From Clostridia bacterium (GTDB lineage Bacteria > Bacillota > Clostridia > Oscillospirales > CAG-382): a stretch of DNA of 64,000 nucleotides. Position numbers and translations under genes: made by a program. Under the pieces are notes generated by a model. The model was not told the DNA's origin and ran no database searches. It saw only the letters and a list, made by a program, of their open reading frames with translations. The stretch covers positions 17,051 to 81,050 of the forward strand of contig JAFYUZ010000007.1 in the NCBI GenBank assembly GCA_017549365.1. Reading direction: 5' to 3'. Numbering within the stretch: the first letter of the stretch is position 1; each line of letters starts with the position of its first letter. Positions 19,280-27,000 of the stretch are shown here, piece after piece.

Positions 19280-19865
19280 TATTTTCAAAAATACCGTTTT
19301 CGATCATCCCGAGCCTTTCTCTATGCTTGTCTGTTCTTTGGTGGCGGGGCTGATTTTGCGTATGCTTGTTGACGTATTTTCCGTAACCGAAAAATACCTT
19401 GGCAAAAACATGATTTTGTGCTTTTTTGCGGACTTTTTTTCGGTTGTCGGGGCGTATCTTTTTTTATTCGTCAGCGCATACAATTTCAACAACGGCATTA
19501 TCCGATGGTATTGTATAGCAATATGCATTGCGGGATATTGCATTTTCAGAAAGTTTATTTCAAGACCATTTGTCAAATGTATTATGTATGTCGCAGACAT
19601 CTGCGGCAAGCTTTTTTCGTTTGTAACAAAGCTTTTGTTTTTGCCTGCAAAAAAGTTGTATCGACTTTTGATTGTCGTTTACAGAAGAATGTTAAGCCTT
19701 GCGCGTTCCTTATCAAGAAATCGTGCATATAAACGTGAAAAAAACAAGGTGTCGGCATCTGCCGAACGGGGCTTTTTTCTTGCTCCGCATCTGAAAGAGG
19801 AAAAAGAATGGAACCGAACAAAAACACAAAAACGGGTGAAAAGATTGGAAAACCGGCGGCCATAG
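19266..19865 (+). CDS. yabQ: Spore cortex biosynthesis protein YabQ
   Basis: Membrane protein needed for spore cortex formation in B. subtilis. The 199-residue product has hydrophobic segments at about 19-37, 46-64, 70-90 and 104-125, then a basic cytoplasmic tail. It is recognised by its N-terminal membrane layout and its place between yabP and divIC. The last 58 bases overlap the start of divIC in another frame, so the final 19 residues (rich in Lys and Arg) are dual-coded with the DivIC N-terminus. Confidence 0.85.
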   Translation: MTSSDIFKNTVFDHPEPFSMLVCSLVAGLILRMLVDVFSVTEKYLGKNMILCFFADFFSVVGAYLFLFVSAYNFNNGIIRWYCIAICIAGYCIFRKFISRPFVKCIMYVADICGKLFSFVTKLLFLPAKKLYRLLIVVYRRMLSLARSLSRNRAYKREKNKVSASAERGFFLAPHLKEEKEWNRTKTQKRVKRLENRRP

Positions 19866-20119
19866 CAATACTTGTAATTCTTGTTTTTCTGCTGATTGCC
19901 TGCATCAGACTTCAAATGGAGCTCAATGATCTGCGCGAAAAGTACAAAGATCTCGACAGTCAGCGAAACGAGTTGAGACTTGATGTGGAAGAGCTTGAAT
20001 ATCTGCGCGATCTGCAGGAAAACGATCCCGAAGCTTTCAATGAATATATGGCAAAACTGCTTGGATATTACGACCCGTCGTCCACTGTGTACTCCAACGG
20101 CACCGTGGTTGAAAAGTGA
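19808..20119 (+). CDS. divIC: Septum formation initiator, DivIC/FtsB family
   Basis: A bitopic division protein. The 103 residues give a short cytoplasmic part, one membrane helix at about 17-35 (PAAIAILVILVFLLIACI), a coiled coil (LQMELNDLREKYKDLDSQRNELRLDVEELEYLRDL region, about 36-70) and a short tail. DivIC pairs with FtsL and DivIB at the septum. A GAGGAAAAAG ribosome site precedes ATG 19808. The start lies inside yabQ, and the order yabQ-divIC matches Bacillus. Confidence 0.9.
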   Translation: MEPNKNTKTGEKIGKPAAIAILVILVFLLIACIRLQMELNDLREKYKDLDSQRNELRLDVEELEYLRDLQENDPEAFNEYMAKLLGYYDPSSTVYSNGTVVEK

Positions 20120-20131
20120 GAGGAAAAATAA

Positions 20132-20977
20132 GTGAGACGTATAAACACCAATGAAATAAAAGAAAAAGTCTGTCAACTTTTTATTGAGGCAAATTACAAG
20201 CTTCCGCAGGACATTTTTGAAAAAATTCAAAATGCCGCCGAGTGCGAAGAAAAGCCTATTGCAAAGAGTATTCTTTCAAAGCTTGTTGAAAACTGCGACG
20301 CCGCCGAAAAAATTAACGTCCCGATATGTCAGGACACAGGTATGGCGGTGGTTTTTGTCGAGCTTGGTCAAGAAGTTTTTCTCGAAGGCGAAAATTTTGA
20401 AGACGCGATAAACGCAGGGGTCAGAGAAGCCTACGACAAAGGATATATGAGAAAATCCGTGGTAGACGATCCTTTCTTTAACCGCAAAAACACAGATGAC
20501 AACACACCTGCCATCATTTATACAAAGATCGTCCCGGGGGATAGGGTGAAGATTACCGCTGCTCCAAAAGGCTTTGGAAGCGAAAATATGAGCGCCGTCA
20601 AAATGTTTACTCCGTCTGCAAAGAGGGAAGATATAATCGGATTTGTTGTTGATACCATGAAAAAAGCCGGCAGCAATCCTTGCCCTCCCGTGGTTATCGG
20701 TGTAGGTCTTGGCGGAGATTTTGAATATGCCGCATATCTTGCCAAAAAAGCTCTTGTCAGAGATACCTCGGTAAAAAATGCACATCCCGAATACGCTTTG
20801 CTCGAACAAGATATGCTTTCTGCCGTAAACGAGTTGCCCATAGGCCCCCAGGGCTTTGGCGGCAAGACCACCTGCCTTGCGGTGAATGTTGAATATTTTC
20901 CAACCCATATTGCAGGCTTGCCTTGCGCTGTCAATATCGGATGCCATGTAACTCGACATGCATCCTGCGTTATCTGA
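20132..20977 (+). CDS. Class I fumarase / tartrate dehydratase alpha subunit, without beta partner
   Basis: The 281-residue product matches the alpha (N-terminal) half of Fe-S hydro-lyases of the FumA/TtdA family. The likely 4Fe-4S ligands are present: PICQDTGM (near residue 68), NPCPPVVIGVGLGG and NIGCHVTRHA. It starts GTG 20132, 12 bases after divIC. In two-gene fumarases the beta subunit follows directly; here the next 227 bases carry only the hpf promoter and leader, and no beta gene lies elsewhere in the window. The enzyme therefore needs a beta subunit encoded at another site or it does something else. Fumarate hydration is the default guess; tartrate is possible. Confidence 0.88.
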   Translation: MRRINTNEIKEKVCQLFIEANYKLPQDIFEKIQNAAECEEKPIAKSILSKLVENCDAAEKINVPICQDTGMAVVFVELGQEVFLEGENFEDAINAGVREAYDKGYMRKSVVDDPFFNRKNTDDNTPAIIYTKIVPGDRVKITAAPKGFGSENMSAVKMFTPSAKREDIIGFVVDTMKKAGSNPCPPVVIGVGLGGDFEYAAYLAKKALVRDTSVKNAHPEYALLEQDMLSAVNELPIGPQGFGGKTTCLAVNVEYFPTHIAGLPCAVNIGCHVTRHASCVI

Positions 20978-21048
20978 TAAAAAAGCGAATGTTGTGTGTT
21001 AATTTTCCGAAAAGTTTATCTTTTTATGTGAAAATTGCATAAAAACAC

Positions 21049-21077
21049 TTTACAAAAGCGTGTATATGTGTTATAAT
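21049..21077 (+). promoter_or_regulatory. Sigma-A promoter for hpf
   Basis: TTTACA (21049-21054) and TATAAT (21072-21077) with a 17-base gap. Transcription should begin near 21084, giving a leader of about 120 bases. Confidence 0.7.
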
Positions 21078-21085
21078 ATACTCAA

Positions 21086-21196
21086 GATAAGAGATGGTCT
21101 TATCCCAAGTTTGCAAAGTTTGGCGTTTTGCGGACTTTGGAAAGCGCTTTCCCGGTACGCAAAAACTCCTTTCTTTGCCCGTACAATCAAAGGAGG
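21086..21196 (+). promoter_or_regulatory. Folded 5' leader of hpf with possible ribosome-site masking
   Basis: Four hairpins can be drawn by eye: GATAAGA/TCTTATC (21086-21092 with 21098-21104); an arm pairing CAAAGTTT with GGACTTTG around 21114-21138; a self-complementary GGAAAGCGCTTTCC; and GTACG/CGTAC (21155-21159 with 21180-21184), extended inward by CAAA/TTTG. The loop of the last hairpin contains CTCCTTT (21166-21172), the exact complement of the ribosome site AAAGGAG (21189-21195). So the anti-site can sit in a loop, or pair with the ribosome site and block hpf translation. The family is unknown to me; the raiA RNA motif found near this gene is longer. Confidence 0.5.
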
Positions 21197-21204
21197 CATG
21201 GTTT

Positions 21205-21738
21205 ATGAAAACTGTTATCACCAACCGCAAGTTTGAAGCATCCGAAAAGCTCAAGGGTATTATCGAACGCAAAATCGCCCGTCTCGATCGCTTCTTTCCT
21301 GTTGAAGAAACAGCAAACATAACCCTTTCCACAAGGGGAAAGTTTGCTCGCGTTGAGATCACGATCTTTTACAAAGGTACTATCTTTCGTGCAGAACAGG
21401 AAAACGTGGATGTGGTGATCGCCTTGTATGACGCAGTCGACACCATCGAGCGTCAGATCCGCAAGAACAAAACCAAGCTGTCAAAGCGCCTTCGTGACAA
21501 TGCCTTTGCAGAGGCCGAAACCTACGAACCGCTCGACGAGCTCGAACAGGAAGTTATCGGCATCACAAAGGTAAAAAAGTTCTATCTCACCGATATGACT
21601 CCCGAGGACGCGGTTTTGCAGATGAACCTTCTGGGTCACAGCTTTTATATGTTCCGCGATATAACAAACAAGAAGGTCTGCGTTGTATACCCGCGTGAAA
21701 ACGGCGAATACGGCCTTATCGTTCCCGAAGACGAATAA
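21205..21738 (+). CDS. hpf: Ribosome hibernation promoting factor, long form
   Basis: Binds the 30S subunit and drives 100S dimer formation in stationary or stressed cells. The 177 residues form an N-terminal beta-alpha-beta domain (about 1-95) that fits the tRNA/mRNA channel, a linker, and the C-terminal dimerisation domain with KKFYLTDMTPEDAVLQMNLLGHSFYMF typical of the long form. The start is ATG 21205, after AAAGGAGG; an upstream in-frame start at 21094 would translate the structured leader and has no ribosome site. Confidence 0.96.
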   Translation: MKTVITNRKFEASEKLKGIIERKIARLDRFFPVEETANITLSTRGKFARVEITIFYKGTIFRAEQENVDVVIALYDAVDTIERQIRKNKTKLSKRLRDNAFAEAETYEPLDELEQEVIGITKVKKFYLTDMTPEDAVLQMNLLGHSFYMFRDITNKKVCVVYPRENGEYGLIVPEDE

Positions 21739-21751
21739 TTGAATCAGATCT

Positions 21752-21779
21752 GCCCCGAGGATTTCCTCGGGGCGTTTTT
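21752..21779. terminator. Bidirectional terminator between hpf and dapA
   Basis: Nine-base-pair stem (21752-21760 with 21765-21773), ATTT loop and a T run on the plus strand overlapping the dapA stop. It serves hpf and probably the facing dapA. Confidence 0.85.
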
Positions 21780-22653
21780 ATTTTGTGAGGTTATTGAATT
21801 CTTCTATCAGCATTTTTTCACAAGCTTTGCCTGCTTTTGTCATAGGCAACCTCAACTCGTTTTCGCACAGCCCTGCGTATGCCATAACGGCTTTTATAGG
21901 TGTTGGATTTATGTCGGAAAAAAGAAGCTTTGAAAATTTCAGATATTTAAAGTAAACTTCCCGCGCCTCGTCGATCCTGCCACATTCAAAAAGTTTGCAT
22001 ATCTCAATACTCGCATGCGGAAAGACGTTTGACATCACAGATATAACTCCGCATCCGCCAAGCGAAAGAACGGGTAAAAGCAGATCGTCGTTTCCGCTAT
22101 ATATCGGAAGGGGGCAAGTGCGTGCGGTCATTGCAAGATCTGAAAGGTTTGATGATGCTTCCTTTATGCCGCACACGTTCGTAAGGTCTGCAAGCTTTGC
22201 ATACACTTCGGCGGAAATATTAACGCAGGTGCGAGTGGGCACGTTATAGACTATGATAGGGAGATTTGTGTTGTCGTTTATTTTTTGATAGTGAAAAAAT
22301 ATACCTTCTTTGTTGGCTTTGTTGTAGTAAGGCGTTACGATAAGAAGTCCGTCGGCGCCGTATTCTTCGGCATACTTGCTCATTTTTATGGCTTTTGCGG
22401 TGTCGTTTGACCCTGTACCTGCAATAATTTTTGCCCTGCCGTTTGCTCTTTTTACGGCGTGTTTTATCAGATTTTTATGTTCGTAATACGAAAGGGTAGG
22501 CGCTTCTCCTGTTGTTCCGGATATCACCAGCGCGCGTATGCCCGAGTCTATCTGAAATTCGATTATGCGGTCAAGAGATTTGTAATCAATTTTTCCGTTT
22601 TTGAAAGGGGTTATCAGTGCCGTGCACGCCCCTGAGAACAACGGTTGTTTCAA
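21778..22653 (-). CDS. dapA: 4-hydroxy-tetrahydrodipicolinate synthase
   Basis: Condenses pyruvate with aspartate semialdehyde, the first step of the lysine/diaminopimelate branch; the product also leads to dipicolinate in spores. From TTG 22653 the protein has 291 residues, the usual size, and starts MKQPLFSGACTALITPF. Visible motifs are GTTGEAPTLS, YYNKANKEG, YNVPTRT and GIKEASSN (Schiff-base lysine). The open frame extends about 36 codons upstream, but those residues look unlike DapA and have no ribosome site. The TTG start has only a weak GGGAA upstream, so the start is less certain than the rest. It stands alone on this strand. Confidence 0.93.
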   Translation of the reverse strand: MKQPLFSGACTALITPFKNGKIDYKSLDRIIEFQIDSGIRALVISGTTGEAPTLSYYEHKNLIKHAVKRANGRAKIIAGTGSNDTAKAIKMSKYAEEYGADGLLIVTPYYNKANKEGIFFHYQKINDNTNLPIIVYNVPTRTCVNISAEVYAKLADLTNVCGIKEASSNLSDLAMTARTCPLPIYSGNDDLLLPVLSLGGCGVISVMSNVFPHASIEICKLFECGRIDEAREVYFKYLKFSKLLFSDINPTPIKAVMAYAGLCENELRLPMTKAGKACEKMLIEEFNNLTK

Positions 22654-22717
22654 TTTGTTCCCGGCTTTCTTTTGGATTTTTTCTGTGTAAAAAGACGCTT
22701 CCGATGTTATAATATTC

Positions 22718-22743
22718 TTCTTGTTCGTTTTGTTGAACAAGAA
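22718..22743. promoter_or_regulatory. Inverted repeat in the dapA leader
   Basis: TTCTTGTTC (22718-22726) and GAACAAGAA (22735-22743) are perfect 9-base arms around an 8-base loop. A minus-strand promoter candidate, TTGCAA (22790-22795) and TATATA (22768-22773) with a 16-base gap, would place the repeat early in the dapA transcript. It may be a leader hairpin or an operator. The gap 22654-22963 otherwise holds the prmA promoter and no gene that I can see. Confidence 0.4.
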
Positions 22744-22836
22744 AATGAGTAACATAGTCAATATGACTATATACCTTTTGCATAAAAAATTGCAAAAAAA
22801 TATATGTAAAAGTTATAAAAAATGTGTTTAACCCCC

Positions 22837-22865
22837 TTGACATTTCGCACAAAAAAATATAAAAT
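22837..22865 (+). promoter_or_regulatory. Sigma-A promoter for the prmA operon
   Basis: Perfect -35 TTGACA (22837-22842) and TAAAAT (22860-22865), gap 17 bases, about 100 bases before prmA. Confidence 0.65.
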
Positions 22866-22963
22866 ACTGTTGTATGATGATGATTGTTGTATTTATTGCA
22901 CATATCATATAATTTCTTGTTATGGATATTTTCCACAAAACCGATTTTGCGAAAGGATAACCT

Positions 22964-23947
22964 ATGGATTGGATAGAAGTTGCGGTCAAAACGACGACCG
23001 AGGGAATAGAACCTGTTTCGGGCATTCTCATCATGAACGGCATTTCGGGTTATGCTGTTGAGGACAGCGCCGATTTTGAAGAGTTTTTGCGCGACAAGGA
23101 AGTTTACTGGGATTACATCGAAGATTCTCTCATGGCGCTCAAGGATTGCGACACGGTTGTCACTTTCTATATCACCGACGACGCATCGGGGGTAGAGCAG
23201 CTTTCGCTTATAAAAAGCGAACTTGCCCGCCTGAAAAATGACGATACCGATGAGATCTTCGGCGAGCTTTCGGTCACCCTTAAAAATATTGCGGAAGAGG
23301 ATTGGGCAAACAACTGGAAAAAGTATTTCAAGCCTATTTCTGTCGGCGACAAACTTCTCGTAAAGCCTACGTGGGAAAAGATTGATGACGTCGGAGCAAA
23401 AACCGTTGTCGAGATCGACCCGTCTTCGTCGTTTGGCACGGGTTCTCACACCACAACAAAGCTTTGCCTTGAATACATCGAAAAGATCGACGAAAAGCTT
23501 TCGGGCGAAAGTTTTGAGATGATCGACGTCGGTTGCGGCTCGGGCATTCTTGCCATTGCGGCAAACAAGCTTTCGGGCGCTCACGTCACAGCCATTGACA
23601 TCGAAGAAAATTCGATAAGAGTGGCAAAGGAAAACTTTGAAACAAACAACATCCCCGAGAGCGAATACGAGCTTTATCTCGGAAGCATCACCGATGACGA
23701 CGAGCTTTTTTCAAAAATCGCCCGCAAAAAATACAAGATGCTTGCCGCAAACATCGTGGCAGACGTTCTCAAGGCTATGGCGCCTTATTTCAAAAAGCTT
23801 CTTGACGATGACGGATATGCCGTGATTTCGGGTATAATCAGTGAACGCGCAGACGAAGTTGAACAAAGCTTCCTTTCGGCAGGCTTTTCTGTTATTGAAA
23901 AGAAAGACACCGACGGATGGACGGCAATCTTTCTTCGCCACGCATGA
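22964..23947 (+). CDS. prmA: Ribosomal protein L11 methyltransferase
   Basis: SAM-dependent enzyme that methylates lysines and the N-terminus of L11. The 327 residues contain an N-terminal substrate domain (starting MDWIEVAVKTTTEG) and a Rossmann methyltransferase domain with DPSSSFGTGSHTTT, the SAM motif IDVGCGSGILAIAA and an ANIVADVL motif that replaces the usual NIL. GAAAGGAT precedes ATG 22964. Its stop overlaps the start of the ACT-domain gene (ATGA), and rsmE follows, as in many Bacillota. Confidence 0.95.
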   Translation: MDWIEVAVKTTTEGIEPVSGILIMNGISGYAVEDSADFEEFLRDKEVYWDYIEDSLMALKDCDTVVTFYITDDASGVEQLSLIKSELARLKNDDTDEIFGELSVTLKNIAEEDWANNWKKYFKPISVGDKLLVKPTWEKIDDVGAKTVVEIDPSSSFGTGSHTTTKLCLEYIEKIDEKLSGESFEMIDVGCGSGILAIAANKLSGAHVTAIDIEENSIRVAKENFETNNIPESEYELYLGSITDDDELFSKIARKKYKMLAANIVADVLKAMAPYFKKLLDDDGYAVISGIISERADEVEQSFLSAGFSVIEKKDTDGWTAIFLRHA

Positions 23948-24318
23948 AAAAACTTGATATCACACCGATAAGCGGCGATTTTTCGGTGTGTAAGATAGCT
24001 GATCTTTCGGGTGTTCCGCTTTGCGACGAATTTGTTTTTCTTTCCAAGACCGATGAGGAGATCTCTCTTGTCTGTCTTTCGTCAAGCGTCCCCGAAAACA
24101 TTGCGGAGGAAAGCTGCGGTTGGAAAGCTTTCCGCATCTGCGGAGTGCTTGATTTTTCGCTGACGGGGATTCTTGCCGACATATCGCGCGTGCTTGCAGA
24201 CGGATGCGTCGGTATTTTTGCCGTTTCCACCTACAACACCGATTACGTCTTTGTAAAAAAAGAAAATTTTAACAAAGCCCTTGATCTTTTGTCCGATGCG
24301 GGATATAACATCGTTTGA
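23944..24318 (+). CDS. ACT-domain protein, probable amino-acid sensor
   Basis: The 124-residue protein appears to be made of two ACT-like halves; the second, with SLTGILADISRVLADGCVGIFAVSTYNTDYVFVKKENF, is a clear ACT fold. Stand-alone proteins of this kind bind small ligands, often amino acids, but no specific role is known. ATG 23944 overlaps the prmA stop; a further upstream in-frame ATG at 23917 lies inside prmA. It sits between two RNA/ribosome methyltransferase genes. Confidence 0.8.
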   Translation: MKKLDITPISGDFSVCKIADLSGVPLCDEFVFLSKTDEEISLVCLSSSVPENIAEESCGWKAFRICGVLDFSLTGILADISRVLADGCVGIFAVSTYNTDYVFVKKENFNKALDLLSDAGYNIV

Positions 24319-24336
24319 TTTTTTACGGAGGGCAAT

Positions 24337-25095
24337 ATGCCTCGCTTTTTCATAAAAGAAGAAAACATCATGCCTGACGGCAAGATCCGTCTTTTCGGCG
24401 ATGATGCAAACCACGTTTCCCATTCTTTGCGCATGCGCGTTGGGGACAAGATAACAGTGTGCGATTTTTTCAACTACGAATACGATTGCATCATCGAAGC
24501 TTTTACGTCCGATGACGTCACCCTTTCGGTCGTTGAAAAACACACGGGTGCCAATGAGCCTTCGGTCTCTGTCAGCCTTTTTCAGGGTGTTCCAAAAAGC
24601 ACCAAGCTTGAAATGATAATTCAAAAGTGCGTCGAGCTCGGCATTTCAAAAATATACCCCGTTGCCATGGCACGCTGTATTTCGCGACCCGACGAAAAAT
24701 CGTCCGAAAAGAAAACAAAACGCTGGAACATGATTTCTCAGGAGGCTGCAAAGCAGTCGGGAAGAGGAGTGGTCCCCGAGGTTTGCGATACGGTTTCGTT
24801 CCGCGACGCTATCAAAAAACTCAAAGAGCACGACGTTTGCTTTTTGTGCTATGAAATGTGTGACGAAACGCAGGATGCCGATATCAAGACTTTTTTGAAA
24901 AGAAGTATTTCCGAAACAACAGGGTCGGTTGCTTTTCTGGTTGGTCCCGAGGGCGGAATTTCTCCCGAGGAGGCGGCGTATGCCAAAGAAAACGGAATTT
25001 CGTTTGTCAGCCTCGGAAAGCGCATACTTCGCACCGAAACCGCACCCTTGTGCGTTCTTTCGTGCATAATGTATGAATCCGACAATATGAAATAA
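24337..25095 (+). CDS. rsmE: 16S rRNA (uracil1498-N3)-methyltransferase
   Basis: SPOUT-class enzyme that methylates U1498 of 16S rRNA. The 252 residues contain an N-terminal PUA-like domain (MPRFFIKEENI, DDANHVSHSLRMRVGD) and the knotted C-terminal domain with IQKCVELGI, VGPEGGISPEEA and LGKRILRTETAPL, all family hallmarks. GGAGGG precedes ATG 24337. It follows prmA as in many Bacillota genomes. Confidence 0.96.
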   Translation: MPRFFIKEENIMPDGKIRLFGDDANHVSHSLRMRVGDKITVCDFFNYEYDCIIEAFTSDDVTLSVVEKHTGANEPSVSVSLFQGVPKSTKLEMIIQKCVELGISKIYPVAMARCISRPDEKSSEKKTKRWNMISQEAAKQSGRGVVPEVCDTVSFRDAIKKLKEHDVCFLCYEMCDETQDADIKTFLKRSISETTGSVAFLVGPEGGISPEEAAYAKENGISFVSLGKRILRTETAPLCVLSCIMYESDNMK

Positions 25096-25114
25096 ACAAA
25101 GGAGGTTTTTGCCG

Positions 25115-25873
25115 ATGGCGAAAAAGAATCGCTCAACAAAAGGTAATTCACAATACAAAGAAGATGTTTTGTTTTTCAGAATGTCGGTCTTTTTTGCTCT
25201 GTGCGGCGTGATGATATTCTTTTTCATCCACCTGCGCGACACAGTTGATCTTGCAAGCGATCTTTACATTATGTCAAAGAAGCTGTCCTATCGCATAATT
25301 GCATCAGTGCTTGCTCTTGCATCTATCGCGTATTTTGTTTTATGCAGGATTAAAAAGAAAGACGAATCCGAAAAGACCTTCTCAAGTGCCAATATTGCCG
25401 CAATAGTCTGCTATGTCACCTGCGGTTTTCTCTATTGGGGAACAACATATAGCCCCCGATACGACGCGCTTATAACACTTACCGTTGCTTTCACACTGCT
25501 TTATTTCATTTACAACATCTATCACCGCGATTTCTTCGCATACTCGGCTTCAAACCTTGTTTTTCTTTCAACGGCCTGGTTGTTTTCACGCAGAGGACTT
25601 AAATTTGTGATAGCATCGGCTTTGTTCCTTGCTTTGTGTGCATATATGTGTTTTTACACCTACAAAGTATCTGCAAAGCTTAAGGGCAAAAAGGATAAAT
25701 GCATTTTTGAACCCGTATTTTTCTCGTTTGTTCTCACAGTTCTTTTCATTTCACTTTCGAAATTCATTGGCGTTCCGTTTATCACATCTTCTGTGACCAT
25801 GATCGCAATCATTGCACAGTACGTTTTGGGCGGAATTTATTATACTGTAAAACTTATCAGGGAGGCTAAATAA
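25115..25873 (+). CDS. Polytopic membrane protein of unknown function
   Basis: I do not recognise this 252-residue protein. A basic N-terminus (MAKKNRSTKGN) is followed by about eight hydrophobic stretches, roughly at 22-40, 56-75, 86-105, 111-128, 136-150, 160-178, 204-224 and 228-246. There is no signal peptide, Cys motif or catalytic signature. AAAGGAGG at 25098-25105 fits ATG 25115 (nine bases) and not the in-frame TTG 25109. It ends two bases before the PucR-type regulator starts, which suggests co-expression. Confidence 0.8.
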   Translation: MAKKNRSTKGNSQYKEDVLFFRMSVFFALCGVMIFFFIHLRDTVDLASDLYIMSKKLSYRIIASVLALASIAYFVLCRIKKKDESEKTFSSANIAAIVCYVTCGFLYWGTTYSPRYDALITLTVAFTLLYFIYNIYHRDFFAYSASNLVFLSTAWLFSRRGLKFVIASALFLALCAYMCFYTYKVSAKLKGKKDKCIFEPVFFSFVLTVLFISLSKFIGVPFITSSVTMIAIIAQYVLGGIYYTVKLIREAK

Positions 25874-25875
25874 TC

Positions 25876-26961
25876 ATGTCAAACAGACTTTTTCAAAGCG
25901 TTATCCACCAGATGAAGGAAGCCATCGACCGCGTTCTCGGTATTATCGATGAAAACGGCACTCTCGTTGCCTGCAGCGAGCTTGTACGCATCGGCGAGGA
26001 CAAGACCAATATTCTCGAGGGAATCGCGTATTCGATGGAAACCTACACCAACGAAGGCTACACCTACCGTCCCATCGGAACCCATGCAAAGCTTGAATAT
26101 GTTATCATGGTTGAGGGAGATGACAAGACAGCCTACGAGATCGCTTCTGTTCTTGCGGTTTCGCTTAACAACATCAAGACACTTTATGACGAAAAGTATG
26201 ACAAATCCAGCTTTATCAAAAACATCATCCTGGATAACATTCTCCCCAGTGATATTTATATCAAAGCAAAGGAACTTCGCTTTAACAGCGATATTCCCCG
26301 CGCCGTATTCTTTATTCGCTTCGCCGAGCTTTCCGATGTTATGCCCTATGACATAATGCAGAATATGTTCCCCGAAAAGAACAAGGATTACGTTATCAGC
26401 GTCGGCGAAAACGATATTGTTCTTGTCAAGGAAGTAAAGCCCAACTGCGACAGCCGTGAGCTTGAAAAGGTTGCAAATTCCATTGTTGATACCACAAGCA
26501 CCGAATTTTTCCAGAAAGTCATCGTCGGTATCGGAACCATTGCCGAAAATATCAAGGATCTTGCCCGCTCCTTCAAGGAAGCGCAGGTTGCGATCGAGGT
26601 AGGCAAGGTGTTCGACACCGAAAAGCGCATTATCAACTACGAAAACCTCGGTATCGGAAGACTTGTTTATCAGCTTCCCACAACTCTTTGCGAAATGTTC
26701 CTTCAGGAAGTTTTCAAGAAGGGTTCTCTCGAAAGCCTCGACCACGAAACTCTTATGACCATCCAAGCTTTCTTTGAAAACAACCTCAACGTTTCCGAAA
26801 CCTCGAGAAAGCTTTTTGTACATAGAAACACCCTTGTTTATCGTCTTGAAAAGATCCGCAAGCTCACAGGTCTTGACCTTCGCGAGTTTGAGCATGCGAT
26901 CACCTTCAAGGTGGCTCTTATGGTCAAAAAGTATCTCACATCAAAACCTGTCAAGTATTAA
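25876..26961 (+). CDS. PucR/CdaR-type transcriptional regulator
   Basis: The 361 residues start with a region resembling the sugar-diacid recognition domain (MSNRLFQSVIHQMKEAIDRVLGIIDENG), then a middle GGDEF-like fold, then a C-terminal PucR helix-turn-helix: TIQAFFENNLNVSETSRKLFVHRNTLVYRLEKI. Regulators of this layout usually sense organic acids or purine breakdown products and activate nearby genes. Nothing of that kind lies beside it, so its ligand is unknown. Strongly biased codons suggest good expression. Despite the shared name it is unrelated to the YbbR-type CdaR at 6008. Confidence 0.88.
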   Translation: MSNRLFQSVIHQMKEAIDRVLGIIDENGTLVACSELVRIGEDKTNILEGIAYSMETYTNEGYTYRPIGTHAKLEYVIMVEGDDKTAYEIASVLAVSLNNIKTLYDEKYDKSSFIKNIILDNILPSDIYIKAKELRFNSDIPRAVFFIRFAELSDVMPYDIMQNMFPEKNKDYVISVGENDIVLVKEVKPNCDSRELEKVANSIVDTTSTEFFQKVIVGIGTIAENIKDLARSFKEAQVAIEVGKVFDTEKRIINYENLGIGRLVYQLPTTLCEMFLQEVFKKGSLESLDHETLMTIQAFFENNLNVSETSRKLFVHRNTLVYRLEKIRKLTGLDLREFEHAITFKVALMVKKYLTSKPVKY

Positions 26962-26969
26962 AAAACAAA

Positions 26970-27000
26970 CGGCACTTCTTTGCGGAAGTGCCGTGTTTTT
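26970..27000. terminator. Bidirectional terminator
   Basis: Nine-base-pair stem CGGCACTTC (26970-26978) with GAAGTGCCG (26985-26993), T run on the plus strand to 27002 and A run before it, which gives T on the minus strand. It ends both the regulator and the facing acyltransferase gene. Confidence 0.85.
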
